Program-made: the position numbers and the translations under genes | Notes under the pieces: model-generated | Seen by the model: the letters and a program-made list of their open reading frames with translations, nothing else | The model's database searches: none | What the model was told of the DNA's origin: nothing | Source: Acidiferrobacterales bacterium | GTDB lineage: Bacteria; Pseudomonadota; Gammaproteobacteria; Arenicellales; Poriferihabitantaceae | Direction of reading: 5' to 3' | Assembly: GCA_019633985.1 (NCBI GenBank) | Contig: JAHQWE010000038.1 | Location: 1-38,239 of the forward strand | Length of the DNA stretch: 38,239 bases | Part shown: positions 1 to 15,000 of the stretch, in pieces | Layout of the letters: each line of letters opens with the position of its first letter | Position numbering within the stretch: position 1 is the stretch's first letter

Positions 1-3000
1 GGTATTACTGATGCCACGGTGGTAGCCACCGAGGTACATATCACTGCGACATCCATCGCTGATATTCCAGTGACCACCGCGGTGGGGATTGCTGGCGGAT
101 TGCTTGCCATTAATATCAATATTGCCAAAGCGAGTATTCGCTCTACTGTAGACGCATTTATTGAAGAAGCTGAAATCACTGCACTGAATCAAGTGCGTAT
201 TAACAGCTTGAGTATGAATTCTGCCGAGGCTGATGCAATTGGAGGTACTGTAGGACTGATTGCAGCAGGCGGTATGGTAGCCGACATTGAAGTTGGGCAA
301 GCCAATATTAACGATGTCCAGTCAAGGGTTGGGGATAATACAACTATCAATGCCGGCTCACTGTTGATCAATGCTCGTGCACTGGATGACCTCTATGCAA
401 ATACTATCGCCGCCAGTGGGGGATTAGTTGGAATAGCGGGTGCCGCCAGTTCAGTAGCGAATAACAACGCGGTTGTTTCTTCAATCGGAGATAACGCCAG
501 CATCACCGTGGGACAGCTTTCAGTTTCCACCAGCAACACTCAGGAATACGACGCTAAAGCCGACGCGGTCGCACTGGGGCTTGCCGCTGGCGCAGGCGCT
601 GGTCTCAACACCACGGTTAATGCTCTATCCAATGTGAATTTCGGCGACAGCACCATTGAAGCGGATGACGTCAGCATTGCGGCCAATTCTAATATCTTAA
701 AAGAAAAGGTATTCAATGCGGATGAGGAAAATCTTAATGCAGGTTCTGCTTCTCTTGCAGTTAGTGTGGGCGCGCTGGACAGTAACAATACCATTTCTTC
801 TGATGCTGCAGTTAATCTGACTGACACTACGATTACTGTGAATGGCAGTAATGCCAATCCGGGCGTTCTGGAAATCACCACCTTCAATAATGTTCTTGCC
901 AGGGATTCCATCCGGATTGAAACCGTGAGTGGGCTTGTCGGTGTATCGACAGGTGAATCCTCTATCACCGCTAACCCTAATTCAAATATCTCGCTAAGCA
1001 ATGCGAATTTGGAAAATCGCTCTGGAGAAGTAGTACTGGCAACTCGCACCGATTCATCTCTGGTTGGTATGGGTGAGTTGTTTTCTGCCAGTGCAGTTTC
1101 CAGTGTTTCGAGTGCGAATGTCACAACGGACAACAATGTTGACAACACCATTACGATTTCAGATTCAAATCTGAAGGGAACAGATGTGCGAGTGCTTTCC
1201 GGACAAAGTATTGGCGCTATCGGCAGTGGGAATAAACTGTTTGGTCAATCTGCAACTCAAATATTTGCAGCGTCCTTAGGCCCCAATATTGTTGTCCCAA
1301 CAGTTAGCGCAGAGATTCTTGAGCAAAACGTAATTAATGTGGAGGGAACCTCCACCATTAAAGCACTTAAGAACGTCTATCTGACCACGACCGCAGAAAA
1401 CCCCATTACGTCTGATGGAAATGATGCACGAGTAATGACAGCAGGCTCCGCAGTCTCGTTGTCACTCGTTCCCTATGGCTTCCCCGTTCCAGATGGCGCA
1501 GAAAACATTATTCACAATGACATCAATATCGCGAGCACTGCCCTGGTAGAAGCCGGTCTGAACAATAAGACCCTGGTACATGTGTTACCCGTCGAGGTTA
1601 ACGGCAACGCACGTTTTGACATATCCGATTACGGTCGTGAACTCACGCCCACAGAACTATCTGAACTCGGATTGGATGAAAATCTGAAGTATGAGTATGC
1701 ACCGCTGGATATTGATCAAATCGAATTTAGCATCAAGCAAGGCTACATCATTGAAGATGCCAATAATCCTGGCAACTTCTACGAGTATGCACCAGATACC
1801 AGTGATGGCCCGGATCAGATCGTGCTGGAAACTCAAAACTTCGCCAGTGCGCTATGGAGTTCGGTTACCGCTACAGAAGCTGCGGACCCCGATAAAGTGG
1901 TGTATCGCAGTGATGTAACCACGGGCTTTGCTGCCAATCTGGAAAATGAGTTTTACGTAGTGAAGCCTGTCAATCTGGATTCGATAACGCTGATCTACGC
2001 CAATATTGGCAACCTGTTATTAGCGCAATTGGAACAGTTGGAGCAATGGAAGATTAACCATATTACTGATGGTGAAGCCGTTGCACGTTATGAGGCGCAG
2101 ATTCTCGTGCTTGAGGAAGAACTTCGAGAGCTTGGTTTAATCCAAAATGGCGCGGTTAGAACGGATTTGGATGCGTTGTTTATCGAAGTCCCAAATGTAT
2201 TTGCCGCTCCAGGTTCAGTCATTCTCCAGCAGGATGCTTCGCGGGGAACATACATCAACCCAGCCAATAACAATAATGAAACTGTTAACTTGGCTGTTGC
2301 TCGTGCGATCAATCAAGTGTTAGTCGACACCAATCGCATTGTTGCACACGCTGGCGCGCAGATTGATATTTTTAATCAGTCACCGTTTATGCTAGTTGTA
2401 AATGACGCGATTATAGAAAACGCCGTCACACAACAGGTTGTCGATGGGGTGTTTACCATCTTTGAGCCGGGCAATGTGTATTTCAATATTGATAGCTTGA
2501 CAGCAAACTCTGACACAGAGGAACCTGAAATCAGCATTGTTCAGGATTCCTTTCCCAGTTCATTCTACACAGGGCTGTCAGGTTTCACTGTTCCGAGCAT
2601 TGATCAGGACATCTATATTAATGGCGATATCATCAACAATATTGGTGTAGTCAGGATAAATAATATTGAAGGCAGTATCCTCGTAAGCGGGGAGATCCGC
2701 GCAGAGGAAGTATTCATTACTGCAGCTAGAGATTTCACCCTGAATACAGACGGCTGGTTTCATACCAACAATGACCCCCGTCAATATCTGGACTATGTTT
2801 CCAGAGTGCAACCCTTAGCAAAGTTTGCTACTAATTCTCCAGGACTTCTTGGTGTTGAATTAGTTCGAGATGCTTTAGAAGCTCAGGGATATCAATTGCC
2901 CGATAGTTTTGGAAACTACATTGCCTATGGAGTGGTATCTGAGACAGCAAATATCGATACCGGTCTTGATGAACTCGATGCCGGAATTAATAATGATGTA

Positions 3001-6000
3001 TTTAATAGCACTAGTAATGAAGTTCGCGAAATCGTAGACAATACTTCACGCGTTCTTGCTCAGGGCCAGGTGGTCATTACCGCGCGCTTTTTGAATATCA
3101 ATGGTTTAATTCAAAGTGGTGTTGATTCTATTGAGCTCACCATTGATAGCAGCTTTAACCCGGGCAGAACAGAGAATTTTACTGACAGTCAGGGGAATCA
3201 ACTTTCTGGGCTCACATTCGGTGATGATATTCCAATCGATGGCGCTTTTACCTATGACCCTAGTGGTAACAGCACGATCACTGTAGAGAATATTATTACC
3301 GAAGGCGGAAAAATAATTCTTGCTGGTCAGGTATTGAGTACAGGCAATGGTGAATTACGCGTTGCCAACGGTTTTGCGAATGTTGACATTAAAAACTACA
3401 CCAATTTTGATCTGGTTCTTGAAGGAATCGATACCACAAAAGATCGAATTGGCAAAATCATCATCATCGATTCTGCTCGATTACAAAAAGATGAATATGT
3501 ATTGAGCGCCGCTGGCACTGGAATTACTCATACAGTGGGAATCGGTTCGCTGGTATCGCAAGTCGATGTAGCCAACGTTACGCAAGATGTTACCAAGGTA
3601 AAGCACCTTCAAACAGTGTATTTGTATACTGGATCAACTGCCAGCTTGGTACTGCCGGATCAGAATTACCTGGATACATCTCTCTGGCAACCAACTTCAG
3701 ATTCACCTGACACGTTTGTAGCCGACGGCATTAATAACTTTACCAGCGTTCGATCTCTTGAAGTTGTCGATAATAACCTCGGGTCTACCGTGGTTTATGC
3801 TGATCAAACTCCAGTTACCACACTCGGGTTCAGCGAAGTTTATAACCCGCGTGAAGGCTTGCACTATGTCTGGGTTCAAGGCATTGACAAGTCGGTAACG
3901 ACTACATACACCTACTACAAGAAAAGTTTCAATCTGGTTGGTGATAATGATTTTGCAGACCTGTTGGCCAGCGATGAAGAGGCAGATTTAACAACCGTGC
4001 GGTACGCGCCAGGTGAACAGTTACTGTATTCAGAAACTCTGGAGATCATTGATCCGTCTAATCTCGCAAATGACAAAGTTCCGGATTACGCCGATGGCCA
4101 GGCTTATACCCTGAGTTTTGAAGAACAGGACAACTCCAATATCACAGCGAAAACAGGAGAAACTCACGTTACCCAGGATAACGGTACGACCTGGCTGGTT
4201 TGGGATGGTGAGAATAACTTAAGTGTTAATCTTCCGTCTGAAGATTACACTGATACCACTCGTTGGATTGCTGCTCCCGACTATATTGCGGAGCCAGGAG
4301 CCACGACTGATAGTGACGTAGATAACCCAGCAGAAGATCAGTTTTCAAGTACCTATGCCAATCGTACCTATGACTACAGGTTTATTGAAGGTGACGGTGG
4401 CTGGCTCCGTACACGCACTGACACCACCATTATTACTGAGGTGTCGGGCAAAAAAGATGTCTATACCAATACGCTGAAAGCGGATTACCCCATTGATATC
4501 ACTTTTATTCAAGGTGCGATCACGCCTCAAATCGATATTTTTTCAGTTGGCAATATCATTATTGGTGGCAACATTCAGGCACCTGTTTCTGCGAGTAATA
4601 CCGTCATCAGCGATATTCGAATTACTTCGACACGAGGTTCTATTACCGGCAATGATGACGTTGCGATTTATGGGGCGACACCCGAGTTAAGTGCTGGATT
4701 AGGTGATCCGGAAAACCTCGCGGGCTTTCCTGTGCCTTCCGTGCTCGACGCGAATGACATTATTGATCTGAATATTGAAGGTAACCGCGGGCCATTGAAT
4801 GCCCAGGCGGCGGGCGATATTACGATTACTGCCATTTCTCTTGACAATACAACGAGCTCTCTGGAGATTGGAGAGGTAGATTCAAAACTTGGCGATGTAT
4901 TGTTGACAGCGAATAATGGCATCACTGCTGAGTCTGCGACATCACTCATAACTGGAAACACAATCCAACTAGATGCTTCATCCGGGTCGATTGGAACAGA
5001 TGCACTTTCCATTCGTATTGATACTGACGCGGTAGATGGCGGCATCGCGGCAATCGCTGCCGGAGACATTTATCTGTCTGAGATTTCAGGTGATCTGAAA
5101 CTGATTCTGCCAACGGATTTCCAATCGCTGGCATCGGTGAATGCAGGGGGAGTGGTAGAGATTTCGACCACCAGTGGTGACATTCTTGACGGCATAGTCG
5201 AGCTATTCCGCCCGACTGAAGCGGTAGACCCGCTAAAGTTCTCGGATCTTTCAGTCGATCTGCAAAATGATGTTCGTAATGATTTACTGTCTTTCACCGA
5301 TGGGCGGGTATTCAGCAGCCTGACACCCGCGGAACAGTCCGGTGCACTACGGCTGGAGATCTCTCAGGTCGCACTGGCTTTTGCAACCCTCGATGAAATT
5401 GCGAGAGACCTTGTCCGCGATGGCACGAACACTTTGTCTGATGGCTCCAACTACTCTGACCTCACCCGTGAACAACAGCGCGCAATTGAAAATGGCGCAG
5501 GTGGAAGAATCTACTTAGATTTAAGCCTTGAACAACAGCAGGCAGTTTTGAATGACTTACTGGCTTTTGAAGACGGCAGGCTGTTTAGTGAATTGAGTGG
5601 CGCAGAGCAGACCAACGTGGTTGATGGTTTGCTCCCGCAGACGATCGGGGGTTCTGAATATCCGGTGTCACCAGGATTGATGTCCGCCATATTTCCCCAT
5701 ACCAACTTCTTGGGACAAGATCAGCTTTCTACCGCCGATGAAGTGCTGAATATCATAGGCACACAGGTTATCCTGACAGCGGGCGGAACCGGCGGGGGAG
5801 TAGGGCAACTCTCCGGCCCTCGATCTTTGGATCTGGAACAGGACTGGTCTTTACTCTCTACGGAAGAGAAAGAGCTCCTCGCCATTGCCACAGCCGGCGA
5901 TGTTAGTGGTGTGAAATACCAGTTTTATGCTTACTCTGGAGGCGGGGAAACCATCGCCGATGCCGAGACGATCGATTTTACCGATACATCGAAGTGGAGT

Positions 6001-9000
6001 CGCATCACTACAGACTTCTACACCGACCTGTCACGTGATGTCACTCAGACCGAGACAATACAAAACGGCGATCATGTTCTGGTGCAGTACAGTGAGACCG
6101 AGTTTGGCCTCTATCAGTACGCTGGTATTAGCGGCAGTGTCACGCTGAATGGTCAGGATTTCAGCAACAGTCAGTGGGAAGAAGTAGATGCAGATTTTGG
6201 AACGAACTCTGGTTCTTTCACCATTGCTGACGGGCAAATTGTTAAAAACGAATTTGTCATCGAGCGCCTGGCATTGCAGTTATTTGATGACGTCGATATA
6301 GCCAGCCCAACCGATGTCGTTGAGGTCACGGTTGACGCTGATGATGTCGTCGGTCTGGATTCACCAGATACGATTAAAGTCAATGAGATTAAAGGCAAAG
6401 GCTTGGTGCGCCTTGAATCCGATGTGTCAATCATTGACGCCCATACAACGGGAACCGAGGCTGCTATCACAACCTTCGACGATCTGATTCTTACTGCGGG
6501 TCAAGATATTGACGGCATGAATACCGATCAGTCGTTTCGTACACAAATTGTGCCTACAGGAACATTAACCGCTTTTGCTGGCGGATTGGTCGACATATTA
6601 CAGGTTGAAGATGACGCGACGATTCGCGGCATGGATATGTCAATTAATGATTTGACGGTTGCCCTGATTGACGCCGGCGGTGATGTATCTGTGGAAACTG
6701 AAGAAGGCGATTTGTATATCGGCAAAATTCTCTCAGGTGCTGATGTTTCTGTTATCGCTGAAAACGACGTATTGGATTTCTTTGATGATGATAGTGATCC
6801 GGTGGCCAATATTGTTACGACCGGTAGCACTGGTAATGGAGATATTTATATAGGCGCTGGTGGAGATGTCGGACAGATAGAAAATTTTCTCGAAATCAGC
6901 ACGCCAGGGGGTGAACTATCAGGACTCGTCGGAGAAGACATTTTCATCGACAGTTTTGATGATCTTGCTATTGGAGGCAGTCCAGCTGCGACTGGTTCTG
7001 GACTGACTTCTGAGAACGGAAATATCACCTTAGACGTTAATGGTGGGCTGTCTGTTGGATTAATCACAGCAAACGGTGACGACACTGGTAGCCAGGATGG
7101 TTTGGTTACGATCAAAGTCACCGAAGGCATTGTAGATCGTCGGGATGACAGCGAAGTGAACATCGATGCCAAAACACTTATCGTTCAATCTCCAGACGGC
7201 GTTGGAAGTGCTACGAATTCATTGGATACTAATCTGGATGAAGTGGAAGCTTACGTTGAAGATGGTGGTTTATGGATAAGTAATGAAAGCGATTTAAGTA
7301 TCGGTGCCAGTCAAGCTTATCCCGTAGTTCCTATCGTTCGAGACGTCTTCACCCGCCCCAACACGCTTGCTGACCCAGGATCCACCATTGCAGAGGATAT
7401 TGGAGTATCCGTAACTGATCAGCTGTTTATCTCCAATGTCGGCGACCTCACTGTCACCAGTTTGAGCATCTCTGGGATGGAAGTTTTATTCGACGTGGAT
7501 GGACAGATACTTGACGATCCGGAAGTCTCCGTGCTCCGAGATATTCTTGCGCCTGAGATTCTGCTCCTTGCAACGGCCGGAATTGGACTCACCACTAATG
7601 CCGTAGAAACACAAACAAGCCGATTTGAAGCACAAGGCGGAACCGGTGGCGTCGTGATTGACAATCTTGGTATGGGACTGTTGATCGGCGATGTTGAAAT
7701 TTTCCGAAATGGCATCGACGTTGGTGACAATAACTCGGGCGTTTCTGCTGATCAGACGATCCAGGTCACTACTGAAGGGTTTATGCGGGTGATTGAAGAC
7801 GTTACGTCGAATAACGCTGACGTCACTCTGCAGGCTATAGATAGCCCCTTGATTGATGACATGACTCTGGCCAGTGGCGCCGACGCAATTATCCCTCAAA
7901 CCACGCTTGCGGTAGAGGATTTGACGGCTGGCAACAATTACGAAGCTTCACATACTGCAAGTGATGGCAGTGATGTCAACGATGAAGATTTCACACTCAC
8001 CAATAGCGCCACAGTCCAAGGTGGCACGTCGGTTACCATTTTGGCAGGCGATGATGTGCTCATTGATGCAGATACCAATGTGAATGCGGGCGGTTCTACA
8101 ACGATTAGAGCGGACCACGAAGATATGGACCCAGGTGAAGGCGCGAAGATCGATATCCTCGGCAACATAAATTCACCTCTGAACACTATCAGCGGAGGCA
8201 GAGATGACGATGTTGTCTATGTTAACGCACAGTCTTTGATTGGAGCGACCACAATACTTGGAGACAATGATGGATTGTCCGGCGGGGACGACATTGTAGT
8301 TGTGACGAATCTCCCTGATCATGGAGCAGGGGATAGTCTCACCATCGATGGCAGAGGCGGGAGCGATGAAGTCACTGTATTTACGGACGGCACAAGCGAT
8401 TACGAAATCAGCGTGCTCGATACGGGTGCCCGGGGCGATGGTGCAGACAAGCTCTTTATTCAAGGTACATCTGATGATGACACCTTTTTAATTCGCGCTA
8501 ACTTCGTTGCGCATTTGCAGGAGAACACTGGAGCTTCATCCTCGGATCCGCAGTACCTGACGACACTTGAGCGCATCAACTATGACAGCCACATCAATGG
8601 TCTGCTTCGAATCAACGGCCTGGCCGGAGATGACAGCTTCTATAGTGACGATAATAGTTCTATCACGACGCTTGATGGCGGCGCGGGTGAAGATTTTTTC
8701 CAGATAGGCCAGGTTTTTGGAACTGACCGTGATGCGTCAAATGCTGCCGCAACCATGATTGCCGCGGGTGATGAAATTGAAACACAGGAGACAACACTAG
8801 GTTTTCTGAGTAACGGTATCAGTTTTCCAACCACTATTCTGGGTGGAGACGATAATGATCGCTTTGTCGTTTACAGTAATAAAGCGCTGATCAAGTTATT
8901 TGGAGAAGATGGCAACGATGAGTTTGTTGTTCGAGCATTTGTGCTTGCCGGAAATAGTTTATCAACCACTTCAACCACCATCAGCGGCGGCACGGGTGAT

Positions 9001-12000
9001 GACACGGTCGAATACAACATCAACGCACCCGTAAGTATAGATGGAGGCGCGGGCACTGACACCGTAGTGATTATTGGAACGGAAGAGAATGATAACTTCG
9101 TCATTACTGAAGGTGGTGTACAGGGCGCGGGCGTTGCGGTTGATTTTGATGCAGTCGAGAAACTCGAAGTGGATGCACTCGAGGGAGACGATCATTTCTT
9201 CGTTCTGGGCACAAATCCTGACCTGGTCACAACGCTGATTGGCGGTCTGGGCAGCGACACATTTGATGTCGGTGGCGATGTCTCAGGAGAGATCGTCGCG
9301 CAATCTGTAGAAGGCACCAGTGGTTTCATCAATCACGCTGCGCTTAGTGATGATCCCAACTACAACGGTATTTTTGTGGATGGCATTCAGCTGAATGTTG
9401 CCGGACAGGACACAGGATTAGTGGTAATCAGTGAGTCGGGTAATACTGCTGTCCGCGAAAGTGATAATAATGGACTCGAAGACGCAGACGAAATCGACAG
9501 CTACGAAATCAGCTTGTCTGTACCTGCTACTGAAGTGAGCACGGCGACACTTCTCTATGTCACCGTGTCAGCGGGGCTCGCAGGATTCAAGGAAGATCAA
9601 AATGGCGGTAAAGCGATTGAGTTTGCGATAAGTAATGACGGCGGCGCGACTTATGGAGAATTTTCGACCAGTCATGTACTGACTTTTGATTCATCTGCAA
9701 CGACAGTGGGCTCCTTGAATGAGTGGGAACGCTCAGTCACTGTGAAGGTGCGGGGCAGTTTTGATGAAGCGAGTGAGGGGCAGAAAAATATTGTGATCAG
9801 CCACTCCACATACGCTGAAGAGGCAGGTAATCCCGCCAATACCATTGAAGAATACACCGGCGCCAGCGTCGCAAATGTCGAAGTTACCGTTTTTGACGAC
9901 GATACACCTGGGTTGATTGTTACCGAGCTTGATAGAGCTATCGCAACGGATCCTCTAACTGACGTCGTAGATACACAGACCCAGATATTTGAAGGAGATA
10001 CAGACGGCGATTTTTACAGCGTCTCATTGACGATGCCACCAGAACCGGGCGAAACAGTTACCGTCAGGTTGGATGGTGACTTTACACAAATGCGTTTGAG
10101 TGGTGCAAATGGTGGCACATCAGACGCCAGACTCACCGCCATCGGTGGTGCGACGCCAACCCATTACACGGTAACCTTTGACGTAACCAATTGGGACACT
10201 GCGTTTAAATTGAATATCCAAGCGGTTGATGATGGGGACATTGAGGATAGACAAAGAAACCTGATCACACACTCTGTAGAAAGCAACACCGCGACCGGTG
10301 CATATGGTGGTGCCGTTGAGACGAGCGAGTTGCAGGTAGATATACGAGACAACAATACGGCGGGAGTGATCGTAAAGCAATCTAATGGCTCCACCTTGGT
10401 TTCTCCATTGATGGGAGATAGCTACACGATTGAACTCACTCAGGAGCCTTCGGCAGATGTGCGCCTTCAAATTATAACGGATGGCCAAACTCTGGTAGAT
10501 GCAGCCGTCGCTGCTGGAGATCCCAGATTTTCGATTATCGACGGTATCCCGACTATCACGTTTGATGCGACGAACTGGGATGATCCTTTTGAAGTTCCAC
10601 TCGTTGTGAACCCGGATGCTTCTTTGCCAGGTGCCGTGCAACCTTCTCTGGAATTCCCTGCTCAGCCCCATCTTCTGCAGGAAGTTCGCGGTCCATTGAT
10701 TATTGAGGGCGGCACAATTCCTACCAAAGATCGCAGTCTTACCGACGTCGTGATGCTGCCAACCGAACTAGATGGAATGCGCCCTGTTGTGACAGTGGAT
10801 ACTGATGAGACTCTACAAAACGATGTGCTAAACGTCTTCAATGACGGCAGCATGATTGACCAATCCGGTGCATTACAGCGGTTTAGCGATGCGGACACTG
10901 CGGTTAAAGCTGGTTTGGATTTTCTCTATGGTGTCGCTGACCCTGCTGATTTAGATATCAACGAGTTCGCCAATATTAGCGGGCTCGGAATGGGTGGCGA
11001 TTTGTCGATAGATTTTGGAACTGTAACTCCAGAGCTCCAAACGTTCGCAGGGGGAATTACTTATCACGGTCTGGAAACCGTCGAAGTCATGCTCGGGCAA
11101 GGAGACGATACATTTAATATCAACACCACGGTAGAGGGATCTGTCACCGTTATACATGGTGGTGGTAATACGGTAGATGGCGGCGACGTGATCACTGTAA
11201 ATGGTGGCGGGGGTGAAGATGCCCCCCTCATCATATTCGGCGACACTGTGCAGGATGGAAGCCGATACAACTTCAGCACTGTTGCGATGACAAACCCAGC
11301 TGCGGGTCCACTACAGTTTGTGAGTAACGGTGGAGTGGGCGATACCATCACTAGATCTAGTGGATCATGGTTGGACGATGGATTTGAAACAGGACAAATC
11401 ATCGATATTCAAAGAGTCACCACTACGCCAGGTGTGACGCCAAACAATATTGGTGAGTATTTAATTGCTTCTATCTCTATCGATGGGCTCACTTTAACCC
11501 TGGCTGACGGCGAGGAATTGGTAACAGAAACGGGAACAATCCTTGCAGCGGCAACGGTTTCAAACGGTAATGCACGCTCCTTCACCAATCATGGAAATGA
11601 CATCATTGATGCCAGAAATGCAGATGGCGCTGTCTCAATTTATGGTGGCCGTGGCAATGATATTATTTTCGGCAGCGCATCAAATGATCAGCTTGCCGGT
11701 GGATCAGGAAATGACCAGATCACCGCAGGAGCTGGGGACGATCACATCTATGGTGATTCAGGCTTCAATATCGATTTGAGTGACAGGTTGTCGGTGTCTA
11801 CCGCCAATAACGCGCAGATTCTCACGGTGGCAACCGAACCCGCTGATACCGATAATGCGCAAACAAGTGATGACCTGATTGCAGGAGAAGATACGATATC
11901 AGGTGATGAGGATAATGACATTATCTTGAGCGATCATGGTGTTATCGCACAGGTGACCGGAACGCAAAGACTCACCAACACTGGTCTGGTAACCAGTGTA

Positions 12001-15000
12001 GTTAGCGATCAACCCGACAATGGTGCCGACGACAACGTCACCGCAGGCAGTGGTAACGATATCGTCATCGCTGGTAACGGAATGGATATTGTTGAAGGTA
12101 ATTCCGGTGATGATATTGTGATCGGAGATCTGGGGGAAATTATATTTGATTCAATGACCGGTGATGGAGATATCACAACCGTTGACTTGATTCAGTCTAC
12201 GGACATAACCATCGGCGGTGATGATCAGATTACTGCTGGCGCAGGTGATGACACAGTGATTAGTGGCTTTGGTGGCGATTCCGTAGAAGGAAACCAGGGC
12301 AATGACGACATCATTTCTGACAACGGTCAAATCATTTTCACCGACGGTATCGTGTCTCGTATGGTTTCCACTGATACTGATGCGTCCACGGGTGATGATG
12401 ATACGGTGGAAGGTCTGAATCAACCCGATATATCTGCTGGAGACTCCTCAATTGAGGATAACGACCGCATCATTACTGGGGTTGGTGGCGACGTGATTAA
12501 TGGCAACCTCGGCGACGATATCATTATTAGTGATAATGGCGAGATAGACTACAACACCGGAACGGGTGATAGCGATCCGACAACTGTCGACCTTATTCAA
12601 ACCATTAACATTGATTTAGGCGGAGATGATCAAATCACCGCTGGTGCGGGCAACGACACTGTAATTGCGGGCTTTGGTGCCGACACCATTACTGGAGGCA
12701 TCGGTAACGACGATATTATTTCCGACAATGGTCAGATCGTTCTGATGGACGGCATTGTCTCACGCATGGTATCGACTGATACGGATGCATCAACAGGCGG
12801 CAATGACAGTATTGAAGGACTGGATCAGCCTGATATCGCTAACGGCGATTCATCAATTGAAGATAATGACCGCATTATTGCAGGTGTTGGCGCAGACATC
12901 GTGAACGGTAATCTCGGCGACGATATTATCATTAGTGACAATGGCGAAATAGACTACAACACCGGAACTGGTGATAGTGATCCGACGACCGTAGATTTGA
13001 TTCAGACGATCAACATCGACCTTGGCGGGGATGATCAAATTACCGCTGGTGCAGGCAATGACACTGTAATCGCTGGTTTTGGCAGTGATTCAATCACAGG
13101 CGGTATTGGCAATGATGACATCATCTCGGACAACGGGCAGATCTCTCTAGTGAACGGTCTGGTGTCACAAATAATTTCGACGGATACCGATGCTAGCACT
13201 GGTGGAGACGACACCATCGAAGGGCTAGATCAACCCGATATTCCTGATGGTGATCCCACCATTGACGACAACGATCGAATAATTTCCGGAATCGGCGCTG
13301 ATACAGTCAATGGCAACCTTGGAGACGACATTATTATCAGTGACAACGGAGAGATCAATTACAACGTGCCGGGTGGAGATGGTGATCCAACAACAGTTGA
13401 TTTGATTCAATCTACGGATATTTCACTCGGTGGTAGTGATCAGATAACAGCGGGAGAAGGCGATGATTTTGTGATTGCCGGATTCGGTAGTGACAACGTA
13501 ACCGGTGATCTCGGGAATGATGTCATTCTTTCTGATAACGGCGAAATTGTTCTGCTCGCAGGTGCGGTTACCAGAGTTGTTTCTACTGATACTGATGCCA
13601 GTACTGGTGGTGGAGATCAGGTCAACGGATTCAGGGGTGCTAACGTTATCAACGGTGATCCGGCAGCGGATGACAACGACACCATTATTACGGGCGTTGG
13701 CGCAGATACAGTGAATGGCAATTTCGGTGACGACATTATTATTTCTGACAATGGTGAGATCGATTACAACACAGGGTCGGGCGACGGGAATCCAGCTACC
13801 GTAGATTTGATACAGACCATCAATATTGATCTTGGTGCGGGTGACAATGTCATTGCTGGAGAAGGTGATGATACGGTTATCACCGGGTTTGGTAGTGATA
13901 CTGTCACTGGCGACGGAGGAAATGACATCATTGTGTCAGACAACGGAGTCATTACATTGCAGCAGGGCTTTATTGAAAGACTGGTTTCTACCGACACCAC
14001 GGAAGCAACAGGTGGGGCCGACATCATCAATGGATTCGGAGCACCGGAATTGGCGAACGGAAATCCATCTATCGAGGATAACGATATTATCGTCGCCGGT
14101 GTCGATGCCGATATAGTAAATGGCAACCTGGGCGATGACATTATCATCGGTGATAATGGGGAGATCAGCAGCCTGGTCAGTGGTGGTGATAGCAACCCTG
14201 CAACCATAGATCTGATTCAGTCTACAGATATTTCTCTCGGTGCAAACGATATGATCTCTGCCGGTGAAGGTGATGACAAAGTCATCGCCGGGTTTGGATC
14301 AGACAATGTCACCGGTGACCTTGGTAACGACATCATCCTTGGCGACAACGGAAAAATTGAGCAAGCAAACGGTCTGGTATCCAGCATTATGTCCACAGAC
14401 CAGCAAAATGCCACAGGCGGCGCTGATACCATCAATGGGTTCCGTTCACCTGATATTCCGCGCGGCAACCCTGCATTGGAAGATGACGATATCATTATCG
14501 GTGGTATAGGTGGAGATCAACTCGGCGGCAATCTGGGCGAAGACATTATCATCGGTGACAACGGTGCGATCGATTACAACGATGCCTCTGGAGATGGAGA
14601 TCCGCTCACGATTGATGTGATCGAGTCCATCGATCTTCCCATTGGTGATGATGATTTTATTGTCGCCGGTGAAGGTAACGATATTGTGATAGCAGGCATC
14701 GGCGACGAGACGATATTCGGTGGCGTGGGTAGTGATCTTATTATCGCTGACAACGGTAGGGTTGAGTTAACGGATGCAGAAGTCGTTTTTGCAACGACAA
14801 CTGATACCAGTGTCTCTACCGGCGGCATGGACACAGTCATCGGAGATGATAATGGTGTAACTGGAGTTGCGCCGTTTACATCGAATGATATTATTTTTGG
14901 TGGCGTCGATAGCGACAATCTCGATGGTGGACGTGGTAGTGATGTGATTTTTGGCGATAACGGCGAAATCACGTTAACAGATGGTCTGGGGGGCGTGGAG

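Noticed and set aside
19-21. GTG at 19 as the true start of the giant gene
   Set aside because: The frame is open back to base 1 and the sequence is already inside a beta-repeat region; no ribosome binding site or signal peptide follows.
10120-10671. 183-codon minus-strand frame under the Calx-beta region
   Set aside because: No start context, no recognisable domain, and it lies wholly opposite well-supported coding sequence.
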